From: Actinospica durhamensis
GTDB taxonomy: Bacteria > Actinomycetota > Actinomycetes > Streptomycetales > Catenulisporaceae
Direction: 5' to 3'
DNA: 64,000 nucleotides
Assembly (NCBI RefSeq): GCF_018139695.1
Contig: NZ_JAGSOG010000001.1
Coordinates: 52,646-116,645 of the forward strand
The position numbers were made by a program, and so were the translations under genes. Positions 18,122 through 26,551 of the stretch are shown piece by piece. Below the pieces are notes generated by a model. It was given only the letters and a program-made list of their open reading frames with translations, was not told where the DNA came from and ran no database searches. The number at the start of each line of letters is the position of its first letter. The first letter of the stretch is position 1.

Positions 18122-18199
18122 TCACCCACAGGCGTGACCCGGTTTCTCCACAGCCAGCACCCACTTATCCCCAAGTTATCCACAGGCCCTGTGGACGAC
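18122..18199. promoter_or_regulatory. DnaA-box-like cluster upstream of dnaB
   Basis: A perfect TTATCCACA is at 18176-18184. One-mismatch relatives are TTATCCCCA at 18165-18173 and TTCTCCACA at 18144-18152. Weaker ones are TCACCCACA at 18122-18130 and a reverse-strand TCGTCCACA near 18190. The spacing is about 10-22 bases. It lies 260 bases before dnaB, in the 420-base gap after the rplI terminator. The sites are seen directly; DnaA binding is inferred. Confidence 0.55.
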
Positions 18200-18444
18200 T
18201 GACTCGCTCTCGGGCCGCAACAGCCCTACCGTGGTTCTTCCGCACCCACGCCGAACACCGTCGAGACGCCACAAGCGAGCCCGACGGCCCGGGCAGCCCC
18301 GCGCGACCCGGCACGGCACAGGAGGTGGCCGAGACCGCACCGAAGTCGCGCACCGAGCAGTTCCCGCAGTCACCCGCAGCAGTCCGGCCGTCCGAGCCCC
18401 ACCGGGCTCGAAGCCTGAGAACCCGAGAAGGAGGTCCCGCCGCC

Positions 18445-19884
18445 ATGTCCGGTTACGACGGGACCGAGGTCTTCAACCCGGTCGAGCCGCCCCCCGCGTA
18501 CGAGCCCGGGTACCACGATCCGGGCCCGCGCTCCGGCGGCGGCGGCCCCGCGACCTTCGAGCGCACCCCGCCGCAGGACGTGGCGGCCGAGCAGGGCGTG
18601 CTGGGCGGCATGCTGCTGTCCAAGGACGCCATCGCCGACGTCATCGACGTGGTCAAGGGCCGGGACTTCTACCAGCCCAAGCACGAGCAGATCTTCGACG
18701 CGATCCTCGACCTCTACGGCCGCGGCGAGCCCGCCGACGCGGTCACCGTCGCCAACGAGCTGACCAAGCGCAACGAGCTGGCCCGGATCGGCGGCCCCGC
18801 CTATCTCCATACCCTGATGGAGTCGGTGCCCACCGCGGCCAACGCCGGCTACTACGCCGAGATCGTGCACGAGCGCGCGATCCTGCGCCGCCTGGTCGAG
18901 GCCGGCACCCGGATCACGCAGATGGGCTACGCCACCGACGGCTCCGACCTCGACGAGATCGTCAACCGCGCCCAGTCCGAGATCTACAGCGTCACCGAGC
19001 AGCGCGCGGGCGAGGACTACGCCCCCCTGTCCGACATCATGGAAGGCGCCCTCGACGAGATCGAGTCGATCGCCAACCGCTCCGGCCAGATGACCGGTGT
19101 CCCCACCGGCTTCACCGACCTCGACTCGCTCACCCAGGGCCTGCACCCCGGCCAGATGATCATCGTCGCGGCCCGCCCGGCCATGGGTAAGTCCACCATC
19201 GGCCTGGACTTCGCCCGGTCCTGCTCCATCAAGAACGGCCTGACCTCGGCGATCTTCTCGCTGGAGATGGGCCGCAACGAGATCACCATGCGCCTGCTCT
19301 CGGCCGAGGCCCGGGTGGCGCTGCACCACATGCGCTCCGGCACGATGACCGACGACGACTGGGCCCGCCTGGCCCGCCGGATGGGCGAGGTCTCCGCCGC
19401 CCCGCTGTTCATCGACGACTCGCCGAACATGTCGATGATGGAGATCCGGGCCAAGTGCCGCAGGCTCAAGCAGCGCCACGACCTGCGCCTGGTCATCGTC
19501 GACTACCTCCAGCTGATGAGCGGCGCCAGCGGCTCGCGCCGCCCGGAGAACCGCCAGCAGGAGGTCTCCGAGATGTCCCGAAACCTGAAGCTGCTGGCCA
19601 AGGAGCTCGGCGTGCCCATCGTGGCCATCGCCCAGCTCAACCGTGGCCCCGAGCAGCGCACCGACAAGAAGCCGATGATGTCCGACCTGCGCGAGTCCGG
19701 CTCCCTCGAGCAGGACGCCGACGTCGTCATCCTGCTCCACCGCGAGGACGCCTACGAGCGCGAATCCCCCCGCGCCGGCGAGGCCGACCTCATCATCGCC
19801 AAGCACCGTAACGGTCCCACCGCCACCATCACCGTGGCCTTCCAGGGCCACTACTCCCGCTTCGTGGACATGCAGAACAGCTGA
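18445..19884 (+). CDS. dnaB: Replicative DNA helicase
   Basis: A 479-residue DnaB, the hexameric 5-to-3 helicase of the replication fork. The N-terminal domain begins after a 45-residue Pro-rich extension at PPQDVAAEQGVLGGMLLSKDAI. The RecA-like motor has Walker A with K249 (ARPAMGKST), the EMGRNEITMRLL helix, Walker B region LRLVIVDYLQLM and the arginine-finger region KHRNGPTATI. No intein interrupts it. The start at 18445 has GAAGGAGGT upstream; the open frame before it overlaps the DnaA-box region and is not coding. Confidence 0.97.
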   Translation: MSGYDGTEVFNPVEPPPAYEPGYHDPGPRSGGGGPATFERTPPQDVAAEQGVLGGMLLSKDAIADVIDVVKGRDFYQPKHEQIFDAILDLYGRGEPADAVTVANELTKRNELARIGGPAYLHTLMESVPTAANAGYYAEIVHERAILRRLVEAGTRITQMGYATDGSDLDEIVNRAQSEIYSVTEQRAGEDYAPLSDIMEGALDEIESIANRSGQMTGVPTGFTDLDSLTQGLHPGQMIIVAARPAMGKSTIGLDFARSCSIKNGLTSAIFSLEMGRNEITMRLLSAEARVALHHMRSGTMTDDDWARLARRMGEVSAAPLFIDDSPNMSMMEIRAKCRRLKQRHDLRLVIVDYLQLMSGASGSRRPENRQQEVSEMSRNLKLLAKELGVPIVAIAQLNRGPEQRTDKKPMMSDLRESGSLEQDADVVILLHREDAYERESPRAGEADLIIAKHRNGPTATITVAFQGHYSRFVDMQNS

Positions 19885-19975
19885 GCGGTATGTAGGTAGG
19901 CGGATCGCTCCAAGTCGGTCCCTACAACACCTACAGAGTCCGCCCATGTCATTGCTCGACCATAGACTCCCGGCC

Positions 19976-20641
19976 ATGAGTGAATGGCCTGGTATTCGCA
20001 AGCGGGTCCTCGATCTGCGTACGGCCCGCCCGGACACGGTGTTCGGCGCGCTCGGGCACAAGTTCGAGCTGGAGGAGCCGCTGAGCCTGGAGGAACTGGC
20101 CGAGCTCGAACGCCAGCTTGGCACGCAGCTCCCCGCCGGCTATCGCAGTTTCTTGCTCGAAGTCGCCGCCGGGGGCGCAGGCCCGAGCTACGGCGTGTTT
20201 CCCGCGCAACGGACAGATGGCACATGGCGCTGGGCCGGCGACGGGGCCGATCTCGCCGACCTGGAGCTGGTCCGCCAGCCCTTCCCCGGCCCCATCGGGT
20301 CCGAGGTGGTCGAGGAGGTGTACTCAACCGAACCCGACGAGGAATCCTTCGAGGACATCGACGAATTCGACGCCGCCCACGAAGCCTGGCAAGAAAAGGA
20401 GCTCGAGGCCATCTGGACCCCCGCCCGCACGGCCGGTGCGATCTGCATATGCCACATGGGGTGCGCAGAACGCGAGTGGCTCGTGGTGACCGGCGAAGCA
20501 CGCGGAACCATCTGGCGCGACAACCGCGTTGACGGCGGCAACCTCGCCCCGGTCATGATCGACGGCGACCCCGCGACGTTCGAGAGCTGGTACCTGCACT
20601 GGCTGAGCGAAGCCGAGACGGCGGCCTCGCATGCCGGCTGA
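19976..20641 (+). CDS. SMI1/KNR4 family protein
   Basis: A 221-residue protein with a SMI1/KNR4 (SUKH) fold: LSLEELAELERQLGTQLPAGYRSFLLEVAAGGAGPSYGVFP is the family signature. The protein is acidic in the middle (EEVYSTEPDEESFEDIDEFD). SUKH proteins often act as immunity proteins against secreted toxins, but no toxin gene is adjacent and standalone copies are common in actinomycetes. The start is uncertain between 19946 and 19976; the latter begins at the conserved WPGIRKRVL. Confidence 0.85.
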   Translation: MSEWPGIRKRVLDLRTARPDTVFGALGHKFELEEPLSLEELAELERQLGTQLPAGYRSFLLEVAAGGAGPSYGVFPAQRTDGTWRWAGDGADLADLELVRQPFPGPIGSEVVEEVYSTEPDEESFEDIDEFDAAHEAWQEKELEAIWTPARTAGAICICHMGCAEREWLVVTGEARGTIWRDNRVDGGNLAPVMIDGDPATFESWYLHWLSEAETAASHAG

Positions 20642-20823
20642 GCAAGCATTCGCTGCCGGCGGCCGTACCGTCGGAGAAGTGCTCCGAATATCCTGCGAGC
20701 CGCAAAACGCCCGGGTGACGGAGGTGGCGACGAAGCAGGCTTCGCCTTGTCCCAGCCAAGCCGGGAGCCGACCGCTCCCTTCAGCGTAGGGCGTAGGGCG
20801 TAATACGTAGGCCGGACATAGGA

Positions 20824-20857
20824 CAGCCGCCGCTCGGGAGTTCCCGGGCGGCGGCTG
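20824..20857 (-). terminator. Hairpin terminator of the exported-protein gene
   Basis: A 16-base near-perfect inverted repeat with a 2-base centre lies 15 bases downstream of the gene ending at 20872. It has no T-run. Confidence 0.7.
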
Positions 20858-20871
20858 GTCTCGCTGCTGTC

Positions 20872-23800
20872 CTACTGGTCCTCGAAGACTCCGAAGCAGT
20901 CCAGGATCACCTGCGCCGTGCCGTTGCCGCCGAGGTAGATGCCTACGTCGTAGTAGCCGTCGCTGTCCAGTGAGGTTCCGGGCTGCACGATCGCCAGGTT
21001 CGGCACCGTCTGGCTGGAGCGGTAGTTCAGGTTCGAGGTCGTCGGCAGGACGTAGGGGTTCTGCGGGGCGAAGGGGTAGAGGGCGAGGAAGCCGTTGCCG
21101 GTGGTCTGGGTGACCGTCGCGTTGAAGACCCAGGCGGTGACGTAGGAGAGCGAGCTGAGCTCCACGTACCCGATCGAGCCGGCCGGGACGGGGCCGTCGC
21201 CGGATCGGCGGGTGTCGAGGATCCGTTCGGGCGCGGACATCGGCAGGTAGGCGCCGCCGCCGGCGACGACGGTGGAGCTGTAGTAGCCGAAGGCGTCGGC
21301 GATCAGGTCCACCGGACCGCTGCTGTTGTTGTGCAGCACGATCTGTCCGTTCCCCAGCGGCACGATCGCCATGTTGGCGACGGTCTGGCCGGCCAGGTAG
21401 TTGACGTTCGAGACGGTCGGCAGCGGGCGGCCGGCCGGGTAGGCGGTGATCACTCCGTTGCGGGTCGAGTCCACCGCGGTCAGGTTGAGCGCGACGGCGG
21501 ACACGCCGCTAGCCGGGACTGCTCCGTGCTGGGCCCCGGCCACGGTCAGCGTGATGCTGCCGTTCGCCGGGATCTGCGCGACCTTGCCGGTTCCGGTGCC
21601 CTTGCGCGTGTCGAGGATCCGCACCGGGGTGATGGACTTGTACGCGCTCGCGGCGGTCTGGGTGAAGTACCCCGCGACGTCGGCCAGGACCTGGACCGAG
21701 CCCTTCGGCGAGCCGTTGTAGAAGTCGACCACGCCGTCGGCGCCGACCGGCACCACGACCAGGTTCGGCACGTTGACGCCGGTGAAGAAGTTGAGGTTCG
21801 AGGTCCCCGGGACCGAGACGCTCGCTCCGGTCACGTCTTCGTTCCCGTACACCGCGAGGAAGCCGTTCGCGCTCGGCGAGACCGCGGTGACGTTCAGGAC
21901 CACGGCCGTGATGTCGTCGGGAATCGGGGTGGCGGCGGGTCCGGCGCCGGCCACCTTGAGGTGCAGGACCTTGCCGGAACCGAGCGCGGCGGGGGCGCCG
22001 AGGCCGCTACGGGTGTCGAGGATGCGGGTCGGCCCGTACGGCGTGTACTCCGAGCCCGCGGTGGTGACCGACATCGAGTTCACCGCAGTGTCGCCCGCGT
22101 TGTCGGTCACCTGCACTTGCACCGTGTACGTGCCCGAGGCCTTGTACGTGTGCGAGGTAGGGGTGGTCAGACCGGCGCTGCTGGCTACCGTCGAGGTGGT
22201 CCCGTCGCCCCAGGTGTAGGTCTCGACCAGCGCGAGGCCGTAGGAGATGGCGGGGTAGGCCGTGGCCGTGTCGACGGCGACGCTCAGTGCGCTGGTGTCC
22301 TCGCCGGTCATGCCCAATCCGGCGGCCAGGTTCGGGTCCGGGTCGCTGAGCACGGTCGTCAGGGTCTTGGTGACCTTGTCTCCCGCGTTGTCGTCGAGCG
22401 TGAACGTGACGGTGTAGGAGCCGTAGGCACTGTAGGTGTGCGCGATGGGGGAACCGTAGCTGCCCGAGCCGATCGTCAGCGCCTGGGTCGTCGACGTGCC
22501 GTCACCCCAGTTGAACGTGAGGGTGAACAGACCGTCCTTGGCGCTCGGTCCGTAGTTCCCGGTGTCCGTGGCCGTGACCGAGTACGGGCCGGTCTGGGTC
22601 AGCGTGGGGGTCTCGTTCAGATTCGGGAACAGCGGCTCGAACTGGATCGCCCCCCGGCTGTTGTACGGGCTCCGGCCGTACAGGTCGGTGGAGACGGCTC
22701 CGGGTGCCGAGGCGTTCGCCGAGCCCACGGCGGGTGAGTTCCACGCCGGGACGGCCTGCATGTTGTACCAGGTGCCTGCCGCGTTGAGCATTCCGAAGGT
22801 CGTCGTGTCGGGCGTGTCGTGGACGCCTTCGGAGACGGCGCCGCGGAAGCCGGTCAACGTGGCGTACGTCGTTCCGGCCCACGAGTAAGGGGCCGTGCCG
22901 TACTGGTCGGCCGATCCGTAGAGCGCGAAGTCGTTGTAGTCGCTGGTGCTTGCGGACGCGGAACTCGCGTCCACCGTCACGTCCGGCTCCCAGCTCAGGT
23001 TGTCGGTCGGACAGCTCGACGGGCTCAGGTCCGTGCCGTCGATGAAGACGTCGTTCTCGATGTACACGCCGGTCGAGCCGCCGGAGACGCCCACGGCGCT
23101 GTCGCAAGAGCGCTGGATCGTGTTACCCACGACGTCCAGCCCGTCCACGCCGGTGGCCACGATGCTGCCGGAGGGGAAGTCCGCGAACACGTTCGATGCC
23201 AGGTCGATGGTGCTCGCGCCGGAAGCGATCCTGACGCCGCTGTCGGCGGGGTCGTCGTACCTGGGCAGGATCTGCGAGCGGGTGATCGTGATGCCGCTCG
23301 ATGCGCCGTCGATGGTGACGGCGGTGGACCCGCCGCCGCCGAAGGCCGCTCCCGAATCGAACACCACATTCGTCGAGCCCTCGATCTCGAGTGCGACCGA
23401 GTCGTACGTGGACACGCTCAGGCCGGAGACATGCACGTCGTCGACTCCGTCGAGCACGAATCCGGGAACGCCGCCCGCCGTCGAGTTCTCGATAGCCGCT
23501 CCGTTCGGCGCTTCGAGTGTCAGGTCCGAGGTGCCGATGACGACGGGACCGTAGAAGTAGCCGTAGCCGTTCGCGATCGAGATCGTGTCACCGGGCAAGG
23601 CGGCGTTCACCGCGTCCTGAATCGAGCAGTACGGATTCGTGGCGGTGCCCGTGCCGGAGTCCGAGCTGAAGCCGAGGCAGTTCTGCGGATTGCCGGCGTA
23701 GATCGTCGTGACGCCGGCGGAGTCGTCTGCGCTCGCGCGTGCCGCCGCCTTGCCGGAGGTGGAGGCCACGCGCCGCGCCTGGGATGCCGGACTGCTGAAC

Positions 23801-23982
23801 TTCTTGAATGCGGTGGAGGTCAGCGACGGGGTCTGTGCGACGTGCAAAGCGGTGCCGGCGTTGCCCGGGGACGAGGCGGATGCCGCCGTCGTGGCTCCGG
23901 CCGCGTAAGCGGAACCGGGCAGGAGGCCGAAGGTCACAGCTGCCAAAGCGGCCGTCGGCAGGAGATTTCGCCGTATGCGCAC
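20872..23982 (-). CDS. Exported beta-helix/PKD protein with three RILDTR repeats
   Basis: A 1036-residue secreted protein. Residues 1-27 are a Sec signal peptide (ends GSAYA). Residues 90-440 look like a right-handed parallel beta-helix (NPYCSIQDAVNAALPGDTISI, then IDG/ITITRSQI turns). Two PKD domains follow (FNWGDGTSTT...HTYSAYGSYTV and YTWGDGTTSTV...HTYKASGTYTV). The last 380 residues are three copies of a roughly 125-residue repeat, each opening with an RILDTR motif and carrying SNLNY...QTVPNLAIVPVG and ending D..GYF. There is no LPXTG or anchor, so it is probably secreted or wall-associated. Two paralogues lie at 47.5-52.9 kb. Substrate and role unknown. Confidence 0.8.
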   Translation of the reverse strand: MRIRRNLLPTAALAAVTFGLLPGSAYAAGATTAASASSPGNAGTALHVAQTPSLTSTAFKKFSSPASQARRVASTSGKAAARASADDSAGVTTIYAGNPQNCLGFSSDSGTGTATNPYCSIQDAVNAALPGDTISIANGYGYFYGPVVIGTSDLTLEAPNGAAIENSTAGGVPGFVLDGVDDVHVSGLSVSTYDSVALEIEGSTNVVFDSGAAFGGGGSTAVTIDGASSGITITRSQILPRYDDPADSGVRIASGASTIDLASNVFADFPSGSIVATGVDGLDVVGNTIQRSCDSAVGVSGGSTGVYIENDVFIDGTDLSPSSCPTDNLSWEPDVTVDASSASASTSDYNDFALYGSADQYGTAPYSWAGTTYATLTGFRGAVSEGVHDTPDTTTFGMLNAAGTWYNMQAVPAWNSPAVGSANASAPGAVSTDLYGRSPYNSRGAIQFEPLFPNLNETPTLTQTGPYSVTATDTGNYGPSAKDGLFTLTFNWGDGTSTTQALTIGSGSYGSPIAHTYSAYGSYTVTFTLDDNAGDKVTKTLTTVLSDPDPNLAAGLGMTGEDTSALSVAVDTATAYPAISYGLALVETYTWGDGTTSTVASSAGLTTPTSHTYKASGTYTVQVQVTDNAGDTAVNSMSVTTAGSEYTPYGPTRILDTRSGLGAPAALGSGKVLHLKVAGAGPAATPIPDDITAVVLNVTAVSPSANGFLAVYGNEDVTGASVSVPGTSNLNFFTGVNVPNLVVVPVGADGVVDFYNGSPKGSVQVLADVAGYFTQTAASAYKSITPVRILDTRKGTGTGKVAQIPANGSITLTVAGAQHGAVPASGVSAVALNLTAVDSTRNGVITAYPAGRPLPTVSNVNYLAGQTVANMAIVPLGNGQIVLHNNSSGPVDLIADAFGYYSSTVVAGGGAYLPMSAPERILDTRRSGDGPVPAGSIGYVELSSLSYVTAWVFNATVTQTTGNGFLALYPFAPQNPYVLPTTSNLNYRSSQTVPNLAIVQPGTSLDSDGYYDVGIYLGGNGTAQVILDCFGVFEDQ

Positions 23983-24380
23983 GGCCTTGGTTCCTCTCAG
24001 CGAAGAGCGTTGCCCGGCCGTAGCAGCCGCTGCCTAGCCTTGATATCTAGGCCAGAACTCATAAGAGACTCAGAACCTTCACAGCTTCGCCACAGCGCCG
24101 CGACGGCTTCGTCATGCCGCTCAGGCGCCGCGGCTGAAGGACCAGGAGTTGGTACGTGTGTGCGACACCGAAACGCAGTACCTACAGCGCATTGATTTGG
24201 ATCTCCGCCGCCGGATCAGTAAGGTGCAGGTCACAGCAACCCCTCGACGTAGGCAGCGGTCGCTCACTTCCCCCGTTTCAAGCGCCCGCGCTCCGACGTA
24301 CCCCGGACTCCCGCCGAGCCGAAGGGGGCGCGACGGTGCGGTCGGCGGCACCACGCCGGCCCGAGGACACGGGAGTGCCA
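23983..24380. other. Divergent intergenic region
   Basis: A 398-base gap between the exported-protein gene (leftward) and the GuaB1-type gene (rightward), where both promoters must lie. No palindrome, riboswitch-like structure or short gene stands out. Confidence 0.5.
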
Positions 24381-25877
24381 ATGGCGCAGATCATCGCAGG
24401 AGTCTCGCGGACCTTCAACGAATACCTGCTGCTGCCCAATCGCACGGCCCTCGACTGCTCGGTGGCGGCCGTGGACCTGCGTACCCCACTGGTGCGGTAC
24501 GCCGCGGGACAGAGCTCGACGATCGAACTGCGCACCCCGTTCACCTCGGCGATCATGCAGGCGGTGAGCTCGCCCGAGCTGGCCATCGCCCTCGCCCGCA
24601 ACGGCGGCCTCGGCTTCCTGCACCACAACCGGTCGATCGACGAGCAGGTCGAGGACGTGGTGACGGTGAAGAACTTCAAAGCGGGCTTCGTGGTCAGCGA
24701 CACCAACGTCCGTCCCGAGGACAGCCTGCGGCGCCTGAACGAGGTCATGGCGCGCACGGGGCACAGTACGGCGGCCGTGACCGAGAACGGCGGGGCGACC
24801 GGACGGCTGCTCGGCCTGGTGACCTCACGTGACTTCCACCCGCAGCGCCACGATCCGGACGCACCGGTCTCCAGCCGGATGAGGCCGATCACCGAGGTGG
24901 CGCACGCGACCGCGGACGTGACGCTGTCCGAGGCCAACGCCCGGCTGTGGGAGGAGCGGCTGGACTGCCTGCCCGTCGTCGACGAGCTCGGACGCCTGCG
25001 GCATCTGGTGTTCCGGGCGGACTACACCGACAACAAGCGCTTCCCGGCGCAGCTGGTGGACGACGCCAAGCGCCTGCGGGTGGGCGCGGGCGTGAACACC
25101 CACGACTACCGGGAACGTGTGCCCGCGCTGGTCGAGGCCGGCGCGGACGTATTGTGCTTCGACTCCTCGGACGGCTACAGCGACTGGCAGGCCGAGGCCC
25201 TGCGCTGGGCCAAGAAGCACTACCCGGAGGTGCCGATCGGCGGCGGCAACATCGTGGACGGCGACGCCTTCCGCTTCCTCGCCGAAGCCGGCGCGGACTT
25301 CGTGAAGGTCGGTGTGGGCGGGGGCGCGATCTGCATCACCCGCGACCAGAAGGGCATCGGACGCGGCCAGGCCAGCGCGGTCCTCGATGTCGCGGCCGCG
25401 CGCGACTCCTACCGCGAGGAGACCGGCGAGTACGTTCCGATCTGCTCGGACGGCGGCCTGGCGCACGACTACCACGTGGCGTTGGCGCTGGCGATGGGCG
25501 CGGACTTCGTGATGATGGGCCGGTACTTCGCCCGCTTCGACCAGGCGCCCGGAGCCAAGGTGCCGACCCGCGAAGGCTTCGTCAAGGAGTACTGGGGCGA
25601 AGGCTCGAACCGTGCGCGCAACTGGCAGCGCTACGGCCAGGGCACCCAGGGACTGCTGTTCGAAGAGGGCGTCGACGGCTTCGTGCCCTACGCCGGAGAC
25701 CTCTCCGAAGGGCTCGCGACCACGATCGCGAAGCTCAGGGCCACCATGGTCTCCTGCGGCGCCACCACCGTGCCGCGCTTCCAGGCCACCGCCCGGCTCA
25801 CCCTGGTCTCCGACCAGAGCCTGCAGGAGGGCCACGCGACGGTGACGCTGCGCGAGACGACCGGGAGCCCCAGTTGA
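24381..25877 (+). CDS. guaB1: GuaB1-family IMP dehydrogenase-related protein (probable GMP reductase)
   Basis: A 498-residue IMPDH/GMPR TIM barrel with a CBS pair near residues 95-215 (VTSRDFHPQRHD). The catalytic loop is GGGAICITRDQKGIGRGQ with Cys318; this differs from the GSICTTR form of true IMPDH and marks the GuaB1 branch. Mycobacterial GuaB1 has been shown to reduce GMP to IMP, so purine salvage is the best guess. ICSDGGLAHDYHVALALAMGADFVMMGRYF is the phosphate-site region. The ATG at 24381 is where similarity begins. It overlaps the next gene by four bases. Confidence 0.88.
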   Translation: MAQIIAGVSRTFNEYLLLPNRTALDCSVAAVDLRTPLVRYAAGQSSTIELRTPFTSAIMQAVSSPELAIALARNGGLGFLHHNRSIDEQVEDVVTVKNFKAGFVVSDTNVRPEDSLRRLNEVMARTGHSTAAVTENGGATGRLLGLVTSRDFHPQRHDPDAPVSSRMRPITEVAHATADVTLSEANARLWEERLDCLPVVDELGRLRHLVFRADYTDNKRFPAQLVDDAKRLRVGAGVNTHDYRERVPALVEAGADVLCFDSSDGYSDWQAEALRWAKKHYPEVPIGGGNIVDGDAFRFLAEAGADFVKVGVGGGAICITRDQKGIGRGQASAVLDVAAARDSYREETGEYVPICSDGGLAHDYHVALALAMGADFVMMGRYFARFDQAPGAKVPTREGFVKEYWGEGSNRARNWQRYGQGTQGLLFEEGVDGFVPYAGDLSEGLATTIAKLRATMVSCGATTVPRFQATARLTLVSDQSLQEGHATVTLRETTGSPS

Positions 25878-26212
25878 ACGGGGAACCGGCCGCGCCGACG
25901 CCCGTCATCCTCGGCATAGACGATCTCCGGCCGCTTCCCAGAGCCACCCGGATAGCCCGCACCAGCCGCGAAGGCATCCAGCTGCTGCAGGAGCACCGCG
26001 ACCGGTTCATCGACGAGCTCTGGCTTGATCACGATCTCGGCGGCGACGACACCATCATGCCCGTGGTGACCGTGCTGGAAGAAGCCGCCTTCAACGGACG
26101 GCCGTTCCGGATCGGGACGGTCTTCGTACACAGCGCCAACCCCATCGGCGCGCAAGCCGTCGTCCGGTCCCTCACACGTTGGAACTACCATGTCCTGCGG
26201 GCGACGGCGTAG
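25874..26212 (+). CDS. Cyclic-phosphate-processing receiver domain protein
   Basis: A 112-residue receiver-like protein: ILGIDDLRPLP at the start, the phospho-acceptor-like position in LWLDHDLGGDD, and IGTVFVHSANPIGAQAVVRSL. The His/Asn in VHSAN and the acidic IDD/LDHDL clusters match the cPPrd family, predicted to act on cyclic phosphate ends of nucleotides or RNA rather than in two-component signalling. The start is TTG at 25874, which overlaps the guaB1 stop as TTGA, with GGGAG six bases before it; the two genes are therefore translationally coupled. The family call is from memory of the motif set. Confidence 0.75.
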   Translation: MNGEPAAPTPVILGIDDLRPLPRATRIARTSREGIQLLQEHRDRFIDELWLDHDLGGDDTIMPVVTVLEEAAFNGRPFRIGTVFVHSANPIGAQAVVRSLTRWNYHVLRATA

Positions 26213-26318
26213 CACCTGGGTCATTACCCTGATGTGATGGCAATCATCGACGTGCTTTCGATCGCGCTCGGCGAGACCCGGAAGCCGACGCTCCGGCCGT
26301 TGCCCGTGCGGGTGGCGG

Positions 26319-26513
26319 GTGAGCCTGGCCGACAAGGTCTGGAAGAACAAGCGCGTCGCGGACCTCGAAGACCTCGTCGTGGCCGAGCTCGCGCGGGCCG
26401 CCGGGCGAAGCACATGGGAGCAGTTCATGAAGCTGGACGGGATCCTGACCGGCATCGGTGACGGGGCCGATGCGCGGCTGGCCTACCAGATGTCCTACCC
26501 GGTCCTGGCCTGA
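26319..26513 (+). CDS. Small unrecognised protein, possibly frameshifted at its N-terminus
   Basis: A 64-residue ORF from GTG: SLADKVWKNKRVADLEDLVV, then AELARAAGRSTWEQFMKLDG and ARLAYQMSYPVLA, an alpha-helical acidic protein without hydrophobic segments. Directly upstream in another frame, the ATG at 26236 starts MAIIDVLSIALGETRKPTLR and reaches VRVAGE just before this start, reading like its natural N-terminus. A one-base frameshift near 26315-26320 would give a single product of about 92 residues. Function unknown. Confidence 0.45.
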   Translation: MSLADKVWKNKRVADLEDLVVAELARAAGRSTWEQFMKLDGILTGIGDGADARLAYQMSYPVLA

Positions 26514-26551
26514 GACGGCCCGCGACACCGCGGTTCGGGACCGTGGCCGGA

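Noticed and set aside
18122..18199. Replication origin
   Set aside because: Too few DnaA boxes and no dnaA or dnaN gene nearby; the site is more likely regulatory.
18370..20124. A 584-codon minus-strand frame opposite dnaB
   Set aside because: Antisense shadow of dnaB; composition is typical of complementary reading of a GC-rich gene.
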